From NCBI RefSeq assembly GCF_021462225.1, contig NC_061805.1, positions 32,319,958 through 32,383,957 of the forward strand: a stretch of DNA of 64,000 bases, given 5' to 3'. The stretch is from Girardinichthys multiradiatus. Its lineage: Eukaryota; Chordata; Actinopteri; Cyprinodontiformes; Goodeidae. Below are positions 1 through 35,543 of this stretch, in pieces. The notes beneath the pieces were generated by a model that did no database searches, was not told the DNA's origin, and saw only the letters and a program-made list of their open reading frames with translations. Each line of letters opens with the position of its first letter. The stretch's first letter is position 1. A program made the position numbers and the translations under genes.

Positions 1-889
1 TGATTTAAAAATGTTAATGCTGTTCTTTCCATGTGCAGCACACAAAGCATAAACCAAGTGACCAGCGTCACCAGATCAGAGCAGACTGTTTACAGAGAGA
101 GGAAGCTGGAAGTGTTCTTGGTGCTTTCGGGAGCAGCCAATAAGATCAGTGGAATGTCCTTTTCTAAGTTCAGAGTGCATGTAAATGTAGCAGGGAGTAA
201 AGGTATGCAGAAAGCAGGAATGCATTTGTGCAGTTTTAACTAAGAGAATAGTGTTGACTGGAAAACTGGAATGTATTTTTTTAAAGTTTTAAATATCAAC
301 ATGGTTCATATGAAAGTTACATCACCCGTTTTTAAAGTATTAAAATGATTACATTTTCCTCTTTTTATGAACAGTCTACTTCACCAAGCTTCCTTGTTTG
401 TATTTAAAATGGCCTCACAGAAAGAGAAAGAAAATACTGTTCAGTAGGTGTAAACAATTTAAATTTGGCAACATTTTCGTTTTGGGACACTGCAACATGA
501 AACCCTGGCACCTACTTAAAATTGTACAGATATACTAAAGAAAAGTGGAACTGTTGTCGTTTTGGCCGGTCTAAAATGAGACGAATTAAGACTTTTTAAT
601 ACAACTAGGTAAAATAAAAGACTGACTTAGAATAAAAGGAATGTTCTTTGTCACAAAAAAGCAAAATTACTTTCTGCTAAATTTACCAAATCCTTCTTAT
701 TCCACCTGTGTTAAATTGAGGGTTGGGATCTTGCTAAGAAAAAGTTCATCTGGAATGTTGCTGGGGATCGTTGGTTGGCAGGACTCAGACCGGACGCCGT
801 CAGAAAGACAGGCGGACTTTCTCACCCCTGCCTCCCAGTTAAAGGAACGTCCTGAATTGTAGTGGGATAGGGGGGGGAATAAAGGGTCT
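1..889 (-). other. coro1c: coro1c 3' UTR (to or past the window edge)
   Basis: Sequence following the TAA stop at 890-892 on the minus strand. It is AT-rich and non-coding. I see no clear minus-strand AATAAA (plus TTTATT) before position 1, so the cleavage site may be outside the window. The short open frames here have no family resemblance. Confidence 0.6.
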
Positions 890-24110
<23,221 letters not shown>

Positions 24111-24119
24111 TGATGGGGG

Positions 24120-24159
24120 GGCGGAGCATGGCGTAGAGGTAGAGTGTGGAGCCCACATA
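24120..24159 (+). mobile_element. SINE copy 2, 5' part (split by Tc1)
   Basis: The tRNA-like head gcggagcatggcgtagaggt runs into TA at 24158-24159, where the Tc1 element starts. The rest of the SINE resumes at 25771. Confidence 0.65.
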
Positions 24160-25770
24160 CAGGTCCTTCTCAAAATATTAGCATATTGTGATAAAGTTCA
24201 TTATTTTCCATAATGTCATGATGAAAATGTAACATTCATATATTTTAAATTCATTGCACACTAACTGAAATATTTCAGGTCTTTTATTGTCTTAATACAG
24301 ATGATTTTGGCATACAGCTCATGAAAACCCAAAATTCCTATCTCATAAAATTAGCATATCATTAAAAGGGTCTCTAAACGAGCTATGAACCTAATCATCT
24401 GAATCAACGAGTTAACTCTAAACACCTGCAAAAGATTCCTGAGGCCTTTAAAACTCCCAGCCTGGTTCATCACTCAAAACCCCAATCATGGGTAAGACTG
24501 CCGACCTGACTGCTGTCCAGAAGGCCACTATTGACACCCTCAAGCAAGAGGGTAAGACACAGAAAGAAATTTCTGAACGAATAGGCTGTTCCCAGAGTGC
24601 TGTATCAAGGCACCTCAGTGGGAAGTCTGTGGGAAGGAAAAAGTGTGGCAGAAAACGCTGCACAACGAGAAGAGGTGACCGGACCCTGAGGAAGATTGTG
24701 GAGAAGGGCCGATTCCAGACCTTGGGGGACCTGCGGAAGCAGTGGACTGAGTCTGGAGTAGAAACATCCAGAGCCACCGTGCACAGGCGTGTGCAGGAAA
24801 TGGGCTACAGGTGCCGCATTCCCCAGGTCAAGCCACTTTTGAACCAGAAACAGCGGCAGAAGCGCCTGACCTGGGCTACAGAGAAGCAGCACTGGACTGT
24901 TGCTCAGTGGTCCAAAGTACTTTTTTCCAGATGAAAGCAAATTCTGCATGTCATTCGGAAATCAAGGTGCCAGAGTCTGGAGGAAGACTGGGGAGAAGGA
25001 AATGCCAAAATGCCAGAAGTCCAGTGTCAAGTACCCACAGTCAGTGATGGTCTGGGGTGCCGTGTCAGCTGCTGGTGTTGGTCCACTGTGTTTTATCAAG
25101 GGCAGGGTCAATGCAGCTAGCTATCAGGAGATTTTGGAGCACTTCATGCTTCCATCTGCTGAAAAGCTTTATGGAGATGAAGATTTCATTTTTCAGCACG
25201 ACCTGGCACCTGCTCACAGTGCCAAAACCACTGGTAAATGGTTTACTGACCATGGTATCACTGTGCTCAATTGGCCTGCCAACTCTCCTGACCTGAACCC
25301 CATAGATAATCTGTGGGATATTGTGAAGAGAACGTTGAGAGACTCAAGACCCAACACTCTGGATGAGCTAAAGGCCGCTATCGAAGCATCCTGGGCCTCC
25401 ATAAGACCTCAGCAGTGACACAGACTGATTGCCTCCATGCCACGCCGCATTGAAGCAGTCATTTCTGCCAAAGGATTCCCGGCCAAGTATTGAGTGCATA
25501 ACTGTACATGATTATTTGAAGGTTGACGTTTTTCGTATTAAAAACACTTTTCTTTTATTGGTCGGACGAAATATGCTAATTTTGTGAGATAGGAATTTTG
25601 GGTTTTCATGAGCTGTATGCCAAAATCATCCGTATTAAGACAATAAAAGACCTGAAATATTTCAGTTAATGTGCAATGAATCTAAAATATATGAATGTTA
25701 AATTTTCATCATGACATTATGGAAAATAATGAACTTTATCACAATATGCTAATATTTTGAGAAGGACCTG
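24160..25770 (+). mobile_element. Tc1/mariner element, nearly complete, inserted in a SINE
   Basis: Bounded by caggtccttctcaaaat at the left and its inverse at the right, with TA at 24158-24159 and 25771-25772. The TIRs are about 200 bases and nearly identical by eye, out to agctcatgaaaacccaaaat. Total length is 1611 bases with one transposase reading unit inside. High TIR similarity suggests a fairly recent insertion. The transposase is broken, so this copy cannot supply its own enzyme. Confidence 0.9.
24488..25493 (+). pseudogene. Tc1 transposase, frameshifted and with an internal stop
   Basis: Cut-and-paste DDE transposase. The N-terminal half (from ATG 24488) has a helix-turn-helix (VQKATIDTLKQEG, QKEISERIGCSQSAVSRHL). 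Near 24910-24930 the frame shifts by one base; the second frame (24900-25418) carries DESKF, VMVWGAVS, QHDLAPAH and SPDLNPIDNLWD. A TGA at 25416-25418 then interrupts it, and the normal end (HRLIASMPRR to AKY, stop 25491-25493) follows in the same frame. The third catalytic position, 34 residues after the second Asp, is Asp instead of the usual Glu. Inactive as it stands. Confidence 0.9.
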
Positions 25771-25896
25771 TAAGTCATCGATGCAGCCATCCAGGTTCGA
25801 CTACCGACCCTGGAACCTTTGTTTCATGTCTGCCACCTTCTCTCGGTACCCCTTTCCTGTCTGTGTACTGTGAAATAAAGGCCATTGGTGCCACAT
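25771..25896 (+). mobile_element. SINE copy 2, 3' part (split by Tc1)
   Basis: Continues the SINE interrupted at 24159. B-box-like ccaggttcgactaccg, then cccctttcctgtctgtgtac and gaaataaaggccattggtg, matching the tails of copies 1 and 3. Confidence 0.7.
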
Positions 25897-25899
25897 AAA

Positions 25900-28800
25900 T
25901 TAAAACATGGAACAACCATTGATACTAAAACCTCGGGTTTGAATCCCGGCCTGTGGCCTTTCTGCATGACACAGTTAAACAAAAGAACAAAATATGCATG
26001 CTAGGCTAATTGGTTTCTCTAAACTGTCCTGTATGAGGCCTAAAGTCATTTAGCACAGCACCTTCCCTTCCCCCAATTGTTGCTGCACACTGATAGTCAG
26101 CAGGCTGAAAGAAGGCTGTAACCTAACTACTTTAACACAAGTGTAACAAGCTGGTGTTAGCAGGTTCTCTATAAAGAGAAGAATAGGCAAAAATATTCCA
26201 CACAATCTACATTTTGGTGTCATTGCTGTGTTACCATGACACTTCTTTACTTAAAGTTTTGATACATTTAAAATATACCAGCAAATGCATATTATAGTAT
26301 TTGTTATTACACCAAAAGATACTAGTATTGCTGCAATTTATTAAGTGATTCCAGGAAAAGCATTTGAGATGTTAATCTATAATTAATAGGGGCCAAACAC
26401 CAGGACTTAAGGACACCCAATACGATGAGTAAGAAGTCAGAAGAATCTTATCTAAAAATCCTAGCTATAGTAATGTTTAGTCTGCTTTATTCAAAACGAA
26501 ACAATAAAACTCAGATGACATTTTTCACAGCCCTGTTGTTTGTCATGCACTGTACAGCGCTGCATTTCCAATGAACTAAGGAACAATGTTTGCAACTTCT
26601 TCTATAAACACTGCTAAGTGCTTTAATATTGCCACTTGTCAAAGTGTTCATAGACCCCGTTTCATAGCAAGAAAGTTCCCAAACACTGACTGTTATATTC
26701 CTAAAGTAGAAGGGAATTGCTGAGAATTGGTTTTTCAGATAAAACACAGATCTGTGCAGCTAATTTCTCTGAATGCACGGAGGCTCAACAGAAATTAAAA
26801 TGACACCAGAGCAGGAACATTGTTTAAAAGTGACCGAATAACTACAAGGAAATTTGTAGGTCTTACTGCCCAAGCCCGTGAGTTACACCCCGCGGACATC
26901 AAGCAACTATAGCAGAAAGCTGGAAGTTGGGGCACTTCTGTGTTGCCATTTTACCATCATCTTTTTTGAATCTTTAATTAAAAATGCTTACAGACCTATT
27001 TTCCTACACTTAGCTTCCCCTGTCATAACACATACATCTGAAATGCCACCTCAGAGCTCTCCAGATTGTGTCTGTCATTTTGTCACCAAGATCACAGATA
27101 ACTGGCAGCTAGATCCTCTTCCTGTAACCGAAGCCTCTTCAGAAACCAGATTCCAGTTAGATTCCACTGAATAACAGATAAGGAACCCTTTTTGCTTCTA
27201 CCCAACCCCACATGACTATGTGATATAGTCTCATACTGACATGTTTGACAACAACCAGATTCAGCGAAATAATTTATCCATCAGCTTTCTTTACCATCTG
27301 TATTCTACTGGGGATGGACATGTTGGAGCTTGTCCCATTTGTTGCAGGGCTACATGCAGGTTACCAGTTCCTCAGATACTTCATCTAATATTTACAAATA
27401 CAAAGATTTTAGCTCTTGGTATTTTCAACTTCCTTTTTTCTGAACAGGAACACGGAGTCCTTAGGTCCAGGCATAAAAAACATGCACTAGATAAGGTCTG
27501 GAGGTTTAGTGTGAAAGTGGCCCTGCTTTAAGCTGCCCTCCAGATTAACCCCCTCCTTCCTAACTTCAACTTTCTGCACCGACTGTCGGACTTGTAACTA
27601 AATCTTAAAACTTCTTATCCTCCTTAAGTCCTGCCTTAATAGGGATCGCTTTATAGTAATACGAAACTAATCAAAACATATGAAAAGTTCTTGTTTTTGG
27701 TGTGCACATGTATCACATTACAACAACATGAAAAGCCACATAAGTAGAACGACTGCCTGCTTACAGCTCAAATCCTAAAAAAGCCCTGAGTACAAAGCAG
27801 TCGCCTCCTCTTCCTGATCCTCTTCCCCCAGTAAATTATGCACAAAACACCAGTCAGTTTCAACACGTCACTGGTCTTAGTGGGAAAGAACAATACAAGA
27901 AATGATTTTACACCTGCCTGAACTGCTATAATACAAACTGTTCGGGAATCACAGACGATTCAGTCATTCACAAAACAGGATAAATTGTATGAGTCACCTA
28001 ACAGACATCGAGTAACACATGTAAATACCTCCAGTTCATTTAGTGTCAAGAATATTTAAAATTTACCCGGAAAGACCAATCGTAATTATAAATCTCAAGG
28101 ATGTCCTGAGCAGTAAGACAGCATTAAAATACAACACAAAAAAACTGTACACATTATGAATCAAAGGTCAGAAAAAAATAAAACTAAAACCAGTTCAGGG
28201 ACACTTTCAACAGTGCATTTCCTCAAATGGAGCCATGCTCTTATTAGTTTTTTAGTAGGCCTGCAAAATATTTGGAAAACATGACATAGCAGTATTATTG
28301 CTGAATTATGATATTGTGATAGACCCACATTTCCCTTCCACAGTAATGATTTTCCCATCTACTCTATGTGAACTTTAAAATGTTGGCCACAAAGACCTAT
28401 ATCAAAAGTCGGATTAACTGTCCATCCAAGTGAATATTAATGGAAAGCAGAGTTTTAAAGTACAAATATTACAATGTTCCAAATATTGCATCCACGCAGT
28501 CCATTACAACGCATTTAGTAGGCACAATGATATTGCGATGAGAAGATTTTGTAGCTCTAGTTTTTAGTTGTGCAGATATTTTAATGCAAAGTTTCACGTT
28601 CAAATAGCTACATAAAAAAACAAAAACTGAGAGGCATGATAACTTCATCTATAAGGCTGGTTTTAACAGGAAACAGCATACATACTAAGCATATTGTTGT
28701 TAATAAGATGTACCTTTCTATCTGCGCTGGAAAAAATCTGTTCTGCCTGTTCTTTGTATTAAATACATTAAAAACACCTCATGTACATTGACATTTTATT

Positions 28801-29407
28801 ATGAATAGCTTTCCCTCTATTTCATTTTCTCTTTTTGAACAACGAGCTGGGATAAAATCTGAGACAAGATTGGACACAAACTGAGGTATGTCATACATGT
28901 ACAAAGAATGTAATCTGTGATGAAGAAACAAAGCAGTTCCTTGTGTATCTTTACATAATTTACAGATTCAGTTAACATGAATGACAAATATACCAATATA
29001 ATGTTAACAGCTGTTACATGACCTCAAAAGTTAACCACAGCCCTCACAACAGGACCAAGTCCTCCATTACATCTTCTGCTTGGTTTGCCTCTGCTTCCTG
29101 ACCCACTTCCTCAGTCCACAAAGCCATAGGACAGGCTGTGTACTTCCAAATCACTTGTACTGCACCATAACTAGCAGAGCCTGCTGTGTCTGAAATAGCT
29201 GACAAATTCAAACACAGCTGTACAACTGTTGACCACATGGTGCCCTCCTGACCAGCCTTCACCTTGTTTGCAACTGACAGCGACATTCAAGAAGGGTTAG
29301 ACCAATATTGGTGAGAGTAAGTTACCTATTACAGCAAAGAAGACATATAACCAGTTGTTAGAAATCAGACTATCCTACAGTCATGGATAAGAAACATGCA
29401 AAGAATA
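25900..29407. other. Upstream intron of coro1c, no gene seen
   Basis: About 3.5 kb of AT-rich sequence with scattered short open frames that show no family motifs, no consistent splice sites and no clear mobile-element ends. Confidence 0.55.
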
Positions 29408-29409
29408 TA

Positions 29410-30975
29410 CACTGCTCAAAAAAGTTAAAGGGAACACTCAAATAACACATCCTAGATCTGAATGAATGAAATATTCTCATTGAATACTTTGTTCTGTACA
29501 AAGTTGAATGTGCTGACAACAAAATCACACAAAAATCCTCAATGGAGATCAAATTTATTAACCAATGGAGGCCTGGATTTGGAGTCACACACAAAATTAA
29601 TGTGGAAAAACACACCACAGGCTGATCCAACTTTGATGTAATGTCCTTAAAACAAGTCAAAATGAGGCTCAGTATAGTGTGTGACCTCCACGTGTCTGTA
29701 TGACCTCCCTACAACACCTGGGCATGCTCCTGATGAGACGGCGGATGGTCTCCTGAGGGATCTCCTCCCAGACCTGGACTAAAGCATCCGCCAACTCCTG
29801 GACAGTCTGTGGTGCAACGTGACGTTGGTGGATGGAGCGAGACATGATGTTCCAGATGTGGTCAATCAGATTCAGGTCTGGGGAACGGGTGAGCCAGTCC
29901 ATAGCTTCAATGTCTTCATCTTGCAGGAACTGCTGACACACTCCAGCCACATGAGGTCTAGCATTGTCCTGCATTAGGAGGAACCCAGGGCCAACCGCAC
30001 CAGCATCTGGTCTCACAAGGGGTCTGAGGATCTCATCTTGGTACCTAATGGCAGTCAGGCTACCTCTGGCGAGCACATGGAGGGGGTGCGGCCCTCCAAA
30101 GAAATGCCACCTCTCACCATTACTGACCCACTGCCAAACTGGTCATGCTGAAGGATGTTGCAGGCAGCAGATCGCTCTCCACGGTGTCTCTAGACTCTGT
30201 CACATCTGTCACATGTGCTCAGTGTGAACCTGCTTTCATCAGTGAAGACCACAGGGCACCAGTGGCGAATTTGTCAATCCTGGTGTTCTCTGGCAAATGC
30301 CAAGCGTCCTGCACGGTGTTGGGCTGTGAGCACAACCCCCATTTGTGGATGTCGGGCCCTTATACCATCATCATGGAGTCAGTTTCTAACCGTTTGTGCA
30401 GACACATGCACATTTGTGGCCTGCTGGAGGTCATTTTGCAGGGCTCTGGCAGTGCTCCTCCTGTTCCTCCTTGCACAAAGGCAGAGGTAGCGGTCCTGCT
30501 GCTGGGTTGTTGCCCTCCTCCACATCTCCTGGTGTACTGGCCTGTCTCCTGGTAGCGTCTCCAGGCTCTGGACACTACTCTGGCAGACACAGCAAACCTT
30601 CTTGCCACAGCTCGCATTGATGTGCCATCCTGGATGAGCTGCACTACCAGAACCACTTGTGTGGGTTGTAGAGTCCGTCTCATGCTACCACGAGTGTGAA
30701 AGAACCACCAACATTCAAAAGTGACCAAAACATCAGCCAGAAAGCAAAGATACTGAGAAGTGGTCTGTGGTCCCCACCTGCAGAACCACTCCTTTATTGA
30801 GTGTCTTGCTAATCGCCAAAGATTTCCCCCTGTTGTCTTTTTCATTTGAACAACATGTGAAATTAATTGTCAATCAGTGTTGCTTCCTAAGTGGACAGTT
30901 TGATTTCACAGAAGTTTGATTTACTTGGAGTTATATTGTGTTGTTTAAGTGTTCCCTTTATTTTTTTTAGCAGTA
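29410..30975 (-). mobile_element. Tc1/mariner-like element, second family
   Basis: Left end cactgctcaaaaaagttaaa; right end is the inverse with small differences (...tttttagcagta). TA duplications lie at 29408-29409 and 30976-30977. Length is 1566 bases. TIRs are short compared with the 24160 element. The transposase is encoded on the minus strand and is broken. The sequence is unrelated at DNA level to the 24160 family. Confidence 0.87.
29669..30683 (-). pseudogene. Tc1-like transposase, frameshifted
   Basis: Reads from ATG near 30683 ([20 protein letters not shown], a helix-turn-helix region with [19 protein letters not shown]), then loses frame around 30400. It reappears in another frame at 30076-29669 with FLLMQDNARPHVAG, SPDLNLIDHIWN and a C-terminus RLIRSMPRCCREVIQ. 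The spacing from QD to ID is 34 residues, and the third catalytic residue is Asp in place of Glu. Non-functional copy. Confidence 0.85.
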
Positions 30976-30977
30976 TA

Positions 30978-32419
30978 TTATAATACACTTCATCCAGCCA
31001 CAACTACTGTACTAAAGAAATTAGTTATGACTGCTAGGCCATTCATTCATTCACTTTGGTTCCATGACCCTTAAAGGTGGGTCAATTCCCAACCATAAAT
31101 ATCTGGAGCATCAGAGTACTGTATTAATCCCAGAGAGTAATTATGTTGCTACAGCCACTCACTTTACTGGGTGTGTCGAAAACACATAAAGATATGAAAC
31201 AATTATAATTGAATACAAATAAATATGTAATGAAAAGTTTCAGTTGCTAAGTTTTAACAATTTGCTGTTTTTTTTTTTGTTACATCTAAATATTAACTGA
31301 TTTCTTTAATGCATCGCCTACCAAATGATGCTAGAAACCTTAATGATGATTAAGTATTTCTTTGCATTTAATTTCTAGTAAATAACCTGTTGTTTTGATG
31401 CACACATTTACATGCCATTTTTCTCCACCATAGGACAACAAAGGATATTTCTGTTCTTTTCTACTGTGCCACTCACTGCAATCTATCTTAATTAGGAGCT
31501 AATATCATTGAATGAGTGTGTGGGGAAATTAAGTGCCTTAGTATTTCCAAACTAACGTAAGTGCAAATTTTTAAATATTTATCCATTGTTTGGGCTTGTT
31601 TCAGACAACTATAGTTAACTGAACTCCGCCTCCTGTAGAAATCAGGAATTCACTGGGAAGCAAAAACAAGACATTTTCCTCGTCTGTCCTCACTGGGCAG
31701 GACAAAGAGAGACCGAGCCCGAAGGATTTCACACTAACAATTCTCCACGTGTTATAACTACAAGAAGAGGAGCCGGTCGAAGATGTAGTAGTTGTATGCA
31801 GCTGGGAACCGAGCCGTGGAGTCCGTATCCATTTCCTCGTTTCTATTCCATAAACCACGGTGTTAATGGGTCAAGTCCAAAGTACGCATCTCGATGGAGA
31901 CATTTTACTGAGGATTTCTGATTTCATTCAAACGGTCTGTGAAAAAGTACGAGTTAACCACTGCATATTTGTATGTGTAGAAGCTATTGTTCAGTTAGGA
32001 GAGAAAGCCAGGGGCCAGGGCGCGGTTGTACAGACTGCACCTCGGTCTGTGAGTGGATCTATCGTTCCGGAGATAAGTTTTCCTGCCGCACTACGGTTAG
32101 CCTACCCCACCCCGCTCAATAACGTACAATAGCACATTTCACCTTGAGGAGTTGTAGAAAGGAACACAAATATTGCATTTAAGCCTATAATTTATTTGCC
32201 TAATGATGGGACACTCAAAGATGTCGGCTAATAGCTGTTTTAAAGGCCGCCGCTAGCTAAGAAACACTTCCCATTAAACCGACGGTCCCGATTCATTTTA
32301 GCTAGCGCATGTACTTTCCTGTCTGAACTGCTGTGGTTAGGTGGAGAAAGACAGAGACCAGTACCAATATGAGACAGCGATATACACACAAAGAGTAAAA
32401 CAAACAATAAGTTACCCAC
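30978..32419. other. Spacer with a CG-rich stretch at about 31620-32110
   Basis: AT-rich to about 31600, then richer in CG dinucleotides (for example ccgaagg, ggtcgaag, gcgcggttg) to about 32110. No coding exon with good splice sites could be supported. It may belong to the 5' regulatory region of coro1c. Confidence 0.4.
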
Positions 32420-32580
32420 CTTCCTAAGAGGGAAATTAAAAGTATTCCTGGAAGGGAAATGATTGAACACAGCCAAACGCAAATCCCACTTTATTCCTCC
32501 CTCTACCGGAGCAGCTGCTGACACAACAAGCCGTTCTGCACTCTTTCGCCTTTCTGTCACAAGCCCCGCCCCATTACTCC
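32420..32580 (-). promoter_or_regulatory. coro1c: Candidate coro1c promoter and non-coding exon 1
   Basis: On the minus strand a GC box (ggggcgggg, 32564-32572) precedes a CG-rich stretch, and a clean donor GGAAG|gtgggt sits at 32420/32419. The start-codon exon at 21951 needs an upstream UTR exon, and this is the best candidate I see on the correct strand. There is no TATA box at a sensible distance; the transcription start is not defined by sequence alone. Confidence 0.45.
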
Positions 32581-32599
32581 TTAGAAGGAGTCATGTTTA

Positions 32600-34490
32600 G
32601 CCCAGGTTCCTTTGACGGACAGTTCCATCAACCAATCAGTGATGTTATGGATGAAGCGATCGGAGTTCAAGCTCAGCGCTTTTCTGTCGTGATGGGAATT
32701 ACAGCTCTTTTCCGGGATTCGGGTTATTTTGCTCATTTTACCAAGAAGAGCCGACTCTTTTGGCTCCCAAATGTCCCTTCTCTCAGTATCGCTTCTAGCT
32801 TCTATAATTAACCCAACTCTTGATATTTATTTTGTATGAATGCATAAATAACTATGTAAAATAGCTCTGCTGCGCAATTTAACTATGCCCGCGTTTTTTC
32901 ATTCAATACTTAGTTTTGCAAATAATATTCAGTAATATAAACCAAATACATAAACTTACTAATAATTGAACTGAATTGAGTTGAATTGAATTGAATTTTA
33001 CTGAATTGAATTGAATTATGCACAGCAAAAGAAACATCTTTGAGCTGTATTTGAGAACACCTGTAGGGATTTTAGGACAAATTTGGCAACAAAACGTGCA
33101 ATGAAAGGTGAAACAAGCAGAACATGGCGTTTCCAACTTTTCATGAATAGCAACTATGCAAAGAAATCAATTAGATAGAACAGAAAAATAAACAGATTTG
33201 TATCAATTAAAGTTATAAATACAAGTCTATCTACAGCTCAGACAGGAAAGGTTGGACCCCTGGCGAGTCAAATGCAACCTGAATGCTTCAAAATCGACTC
33301 GAAATCTGTCAAAAGTCACTCATCTGCAAAGTGTTTAATAACCTTCTGTCTTGTGATGTCATCAAGACAAATACAGACTGAGTTAAACGTTTCTTTCTTC
33401 AGCTGTCTTTTTTGAAACTTCGTGTTTTGTGAAATCCTGCAGTGGGAATGTATACTTTATTCATTTTTACAGTACCGTAATCTGTTATGAACATTGTGAT
33501 AATCATTTTCCCACTAACTACTTAGATTTTATCCAGATACATTACCTCAGTATCAAAAATCACATTAAATCTTGTGGCTTCCTAGTAATCTTGAATTATT
33601 AAGTTTGTTTGTATATCTAAATATGAAGCATATGAAATAAAAACATATATGAAGACATGCAGATGGCTTTATTTCTTTTGGGAACAAGAAGTACAGGAGT
33701 TCCAATTGAGATAAGTAAGACAATAAATTAATATTCCTGTTATGGTTTGTGTCCCAAAAGATGAAAGCAATTCAACAGCCCACATGGTATTATCTGTTCA
33801 ACAAATCACCTGATAGTAACAATAAAAGACGTTTTAAAATTCTTAAAGAAACAAATTTCCGTTAAGTGCAAAAGTGTCCCACAAGATGGCGTTATTCTGC
33901 AAATTCAGACTGAAGTGGACTCGTTAAAGCAGATCCAACATCTGTTTTCTTCAACTTCATCTAGTTGGGAAAGGTGATGTATGTGTTTGTGGTCAGCCTG
34001 GAAACCAGGCCTTTACATCCCATAAACAGAGAAAGCAGACTTTTTACTTAGCAATTAAGATTATGTATTTTCTATCCTGGATGATTTAAATGTAGGTAAG
34101 AACATTTTTTTCTAGCTGTCAGCATAATGAGTTTCATTACATGAAGAGTGAAGGGGTAAATCTAAATTTAGTGGAAAGCTGAGAGACATTTCTAGTCTTA
34201 CATCTTGAGTTTAAAATGGATGAACTGAGATCATTATGTTTAGAAGAGCACTTTGAAAAGTATTTACCCTCTTGCTGCTTTCTGCTCTTTGTGATTTTGT
34301 GACACCTACATGTCTAGTATTAAAAATATCTAATTCAACCTGGCTCAATGAAAAGTATAATTATCCTTCTTGTTTGATATTGAATGAACTATAATTAACA
34401 CATTTTGTGAAAGCTGAATTTAATTTTAGAATCATTATATCCAGGCCTGATTACTGCCTGACTTGTAAAATCAAGAACTCACTTAAATAA
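32600..34490. other. Spacer upstream of the coro1c promoter
   Basis: AT-rich, with a degenerate GAATT repeat at 32965-33018. No coding exon with splice support on either strand. Confidence 0.55.
32965..33018. repeat. Degenerate (TTGAA)n pentamer repeat
   Basis: Roughly ten units of ttgaa/ctgaa with substitutions. Confidence 0.75.
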
Positions 34491-34496
34491 GAGGTG

Positions 34497-34672
34497 CCCA
34501 GGTAGCTGCATGTGGCGTAGCGGCCTCCCATATACAGAGGCCTCAGTCCTTGATGCAGTCTTTCTGGGTTCAAGACCTATGCTGCATGTCATCCCCCTTT
34601 CCACCTCCCTTCCTGTCTACCTACTTTGGAAAAATTACAAAAATAAGGGCCACTGGTGTCACAAAGAACCAA
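34497..34672 (+). mobile_element. tRNA-derived SINE, copy 3
   Basis: Head ggtagctgcatgtggcgtag, B-box-like gggttcaagacc, tail ccttcctgtctacctacttt then agggccactggtgtcac. Same family and orientation as copies 1 and 2. Confidence 0.65.
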
Positions 34673-34689
34673 AAAAATAATCCGGTGTA

Positions 34690-34833
34690 ACACATAATTG
34701 AGGCTGTCAGGTAAAATCAGCTGTGCCCAACTCCAGTTCAGGTGCATTGGGAAAGGGATGCATCTAAAAGATGTACTTCCCCAGGACTGGAGTTGGGCAC
34801 AGCTGATTTTACCTGACAGCCTCAATTATGTGT
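34690..34833. repeat. Perfect 48-base inverted repeat (hairpin)
   Basis: Arms at 34690-34737 and 34786-34833 are exact reverse complements (for example gtgcccaactccagt opposite actggagttgggcac), with a 48-base spacer. The phrases resemble a common teleost MITE, so an inverted duplication of that MITE is likely. The lack of mismatches between arms argues for recent origin or ongoing conversion. Confidence 0.85.
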
Positions 34834-34900
34834 CAAAAAGTGACAAATCGTGCTCTAATCCGACATCTATCGGTCTGGAAGTGGCTATAAAGCCGTTTCT
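34834..34900 (+). mobile_element. Tc1 remnant, 5' piece before a MITE
   Basis: gtcaaaaagtgacaaatcgt through gtctggaagtggctataaag resembles the 5' coding region of a common fish Tc1 family. It continues at 35544 after a MITE. Confidence 0.6.
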
Positions 34901-35541
34901 ATGGGTGTATTCACACCAGGAAGGTACTTTGGTCCGCTTGTTTGAACCGGACCAAAAGCAGACATTTTTTTGTTTTGTTTGGTGTGGTTTGCTTTCGCAT
35001 TGTACTTTTTGCAAGGGAACTATAACTTGTAAACAAAGCCATGCGGGTAACGATCATCACAGAAATGACTGGAAAACTATCATGAAAGCAATGCTTGCGG
35101 CATTTCTGTTCTGCATATTTGTGCAGTTATTACAGCTGCAAATCATTGTGTCAAGAGCAGTTCATTCAATGCAGATTTCGTGACATTATATTTCTAAATT
35201 TGAAACACCATCTGCGAATGCGTGCTGCAAGCTGAAGGAGACGATGTTCTCTGCGTGCCCTGAACAACACTATGCTGGCGGCAGCGTTGCAAAGCAAAAT
35301 GCGGTGAATATGGTATGAGTTCAGGGCATTTTCTAATCGCTACAGTAGCTTGTTGACTTTAAAAAGGCGTATCTTTCCTGTGGTTGGGTCTGATCAAGGC
35401 CGGTTCAAATTCACACCAGAAGCGAACCGCACGGGTCCATTTGGAAGTATGTCTCTGTCCGGTTGTTTGGTCTGGACCAAGGAGGGGAACAAACTTTGTT
35501 CCATTTAAAGTGGACCAAACGTGGCAGTTGTGAATACACCC
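34901..35541. mobile_element. TIR MITE inserted in the Tc1 remnant
   Basis: Starts tgggtgtattcacacc and ends ttgtgaatacaccc, with TA (or CTA) on both sides. About 640 bases, with inner inverted phrases (gaaccggaccaaa and ggtctggacc). The flanking Tc1 text (ttct, then aaggct) would join cleanly without it. Confidence 0.7.
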
Positions 35542-35543
35542 TA

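Noticed and set aside
29964..30620. Plus-strand open frames of 74-136 codons at 30 kb
   Set aside because: Antisense of the Tc1-like transposase pseudogene on the minus strand.
31601..31858. 85-codon minus-strand open frame in the CG-rich zone as an alternative coro1c N-terminus
   Set aside because: No convincing donor in the phase needed for exon 21951 and no resemblance to a known coronin extension.
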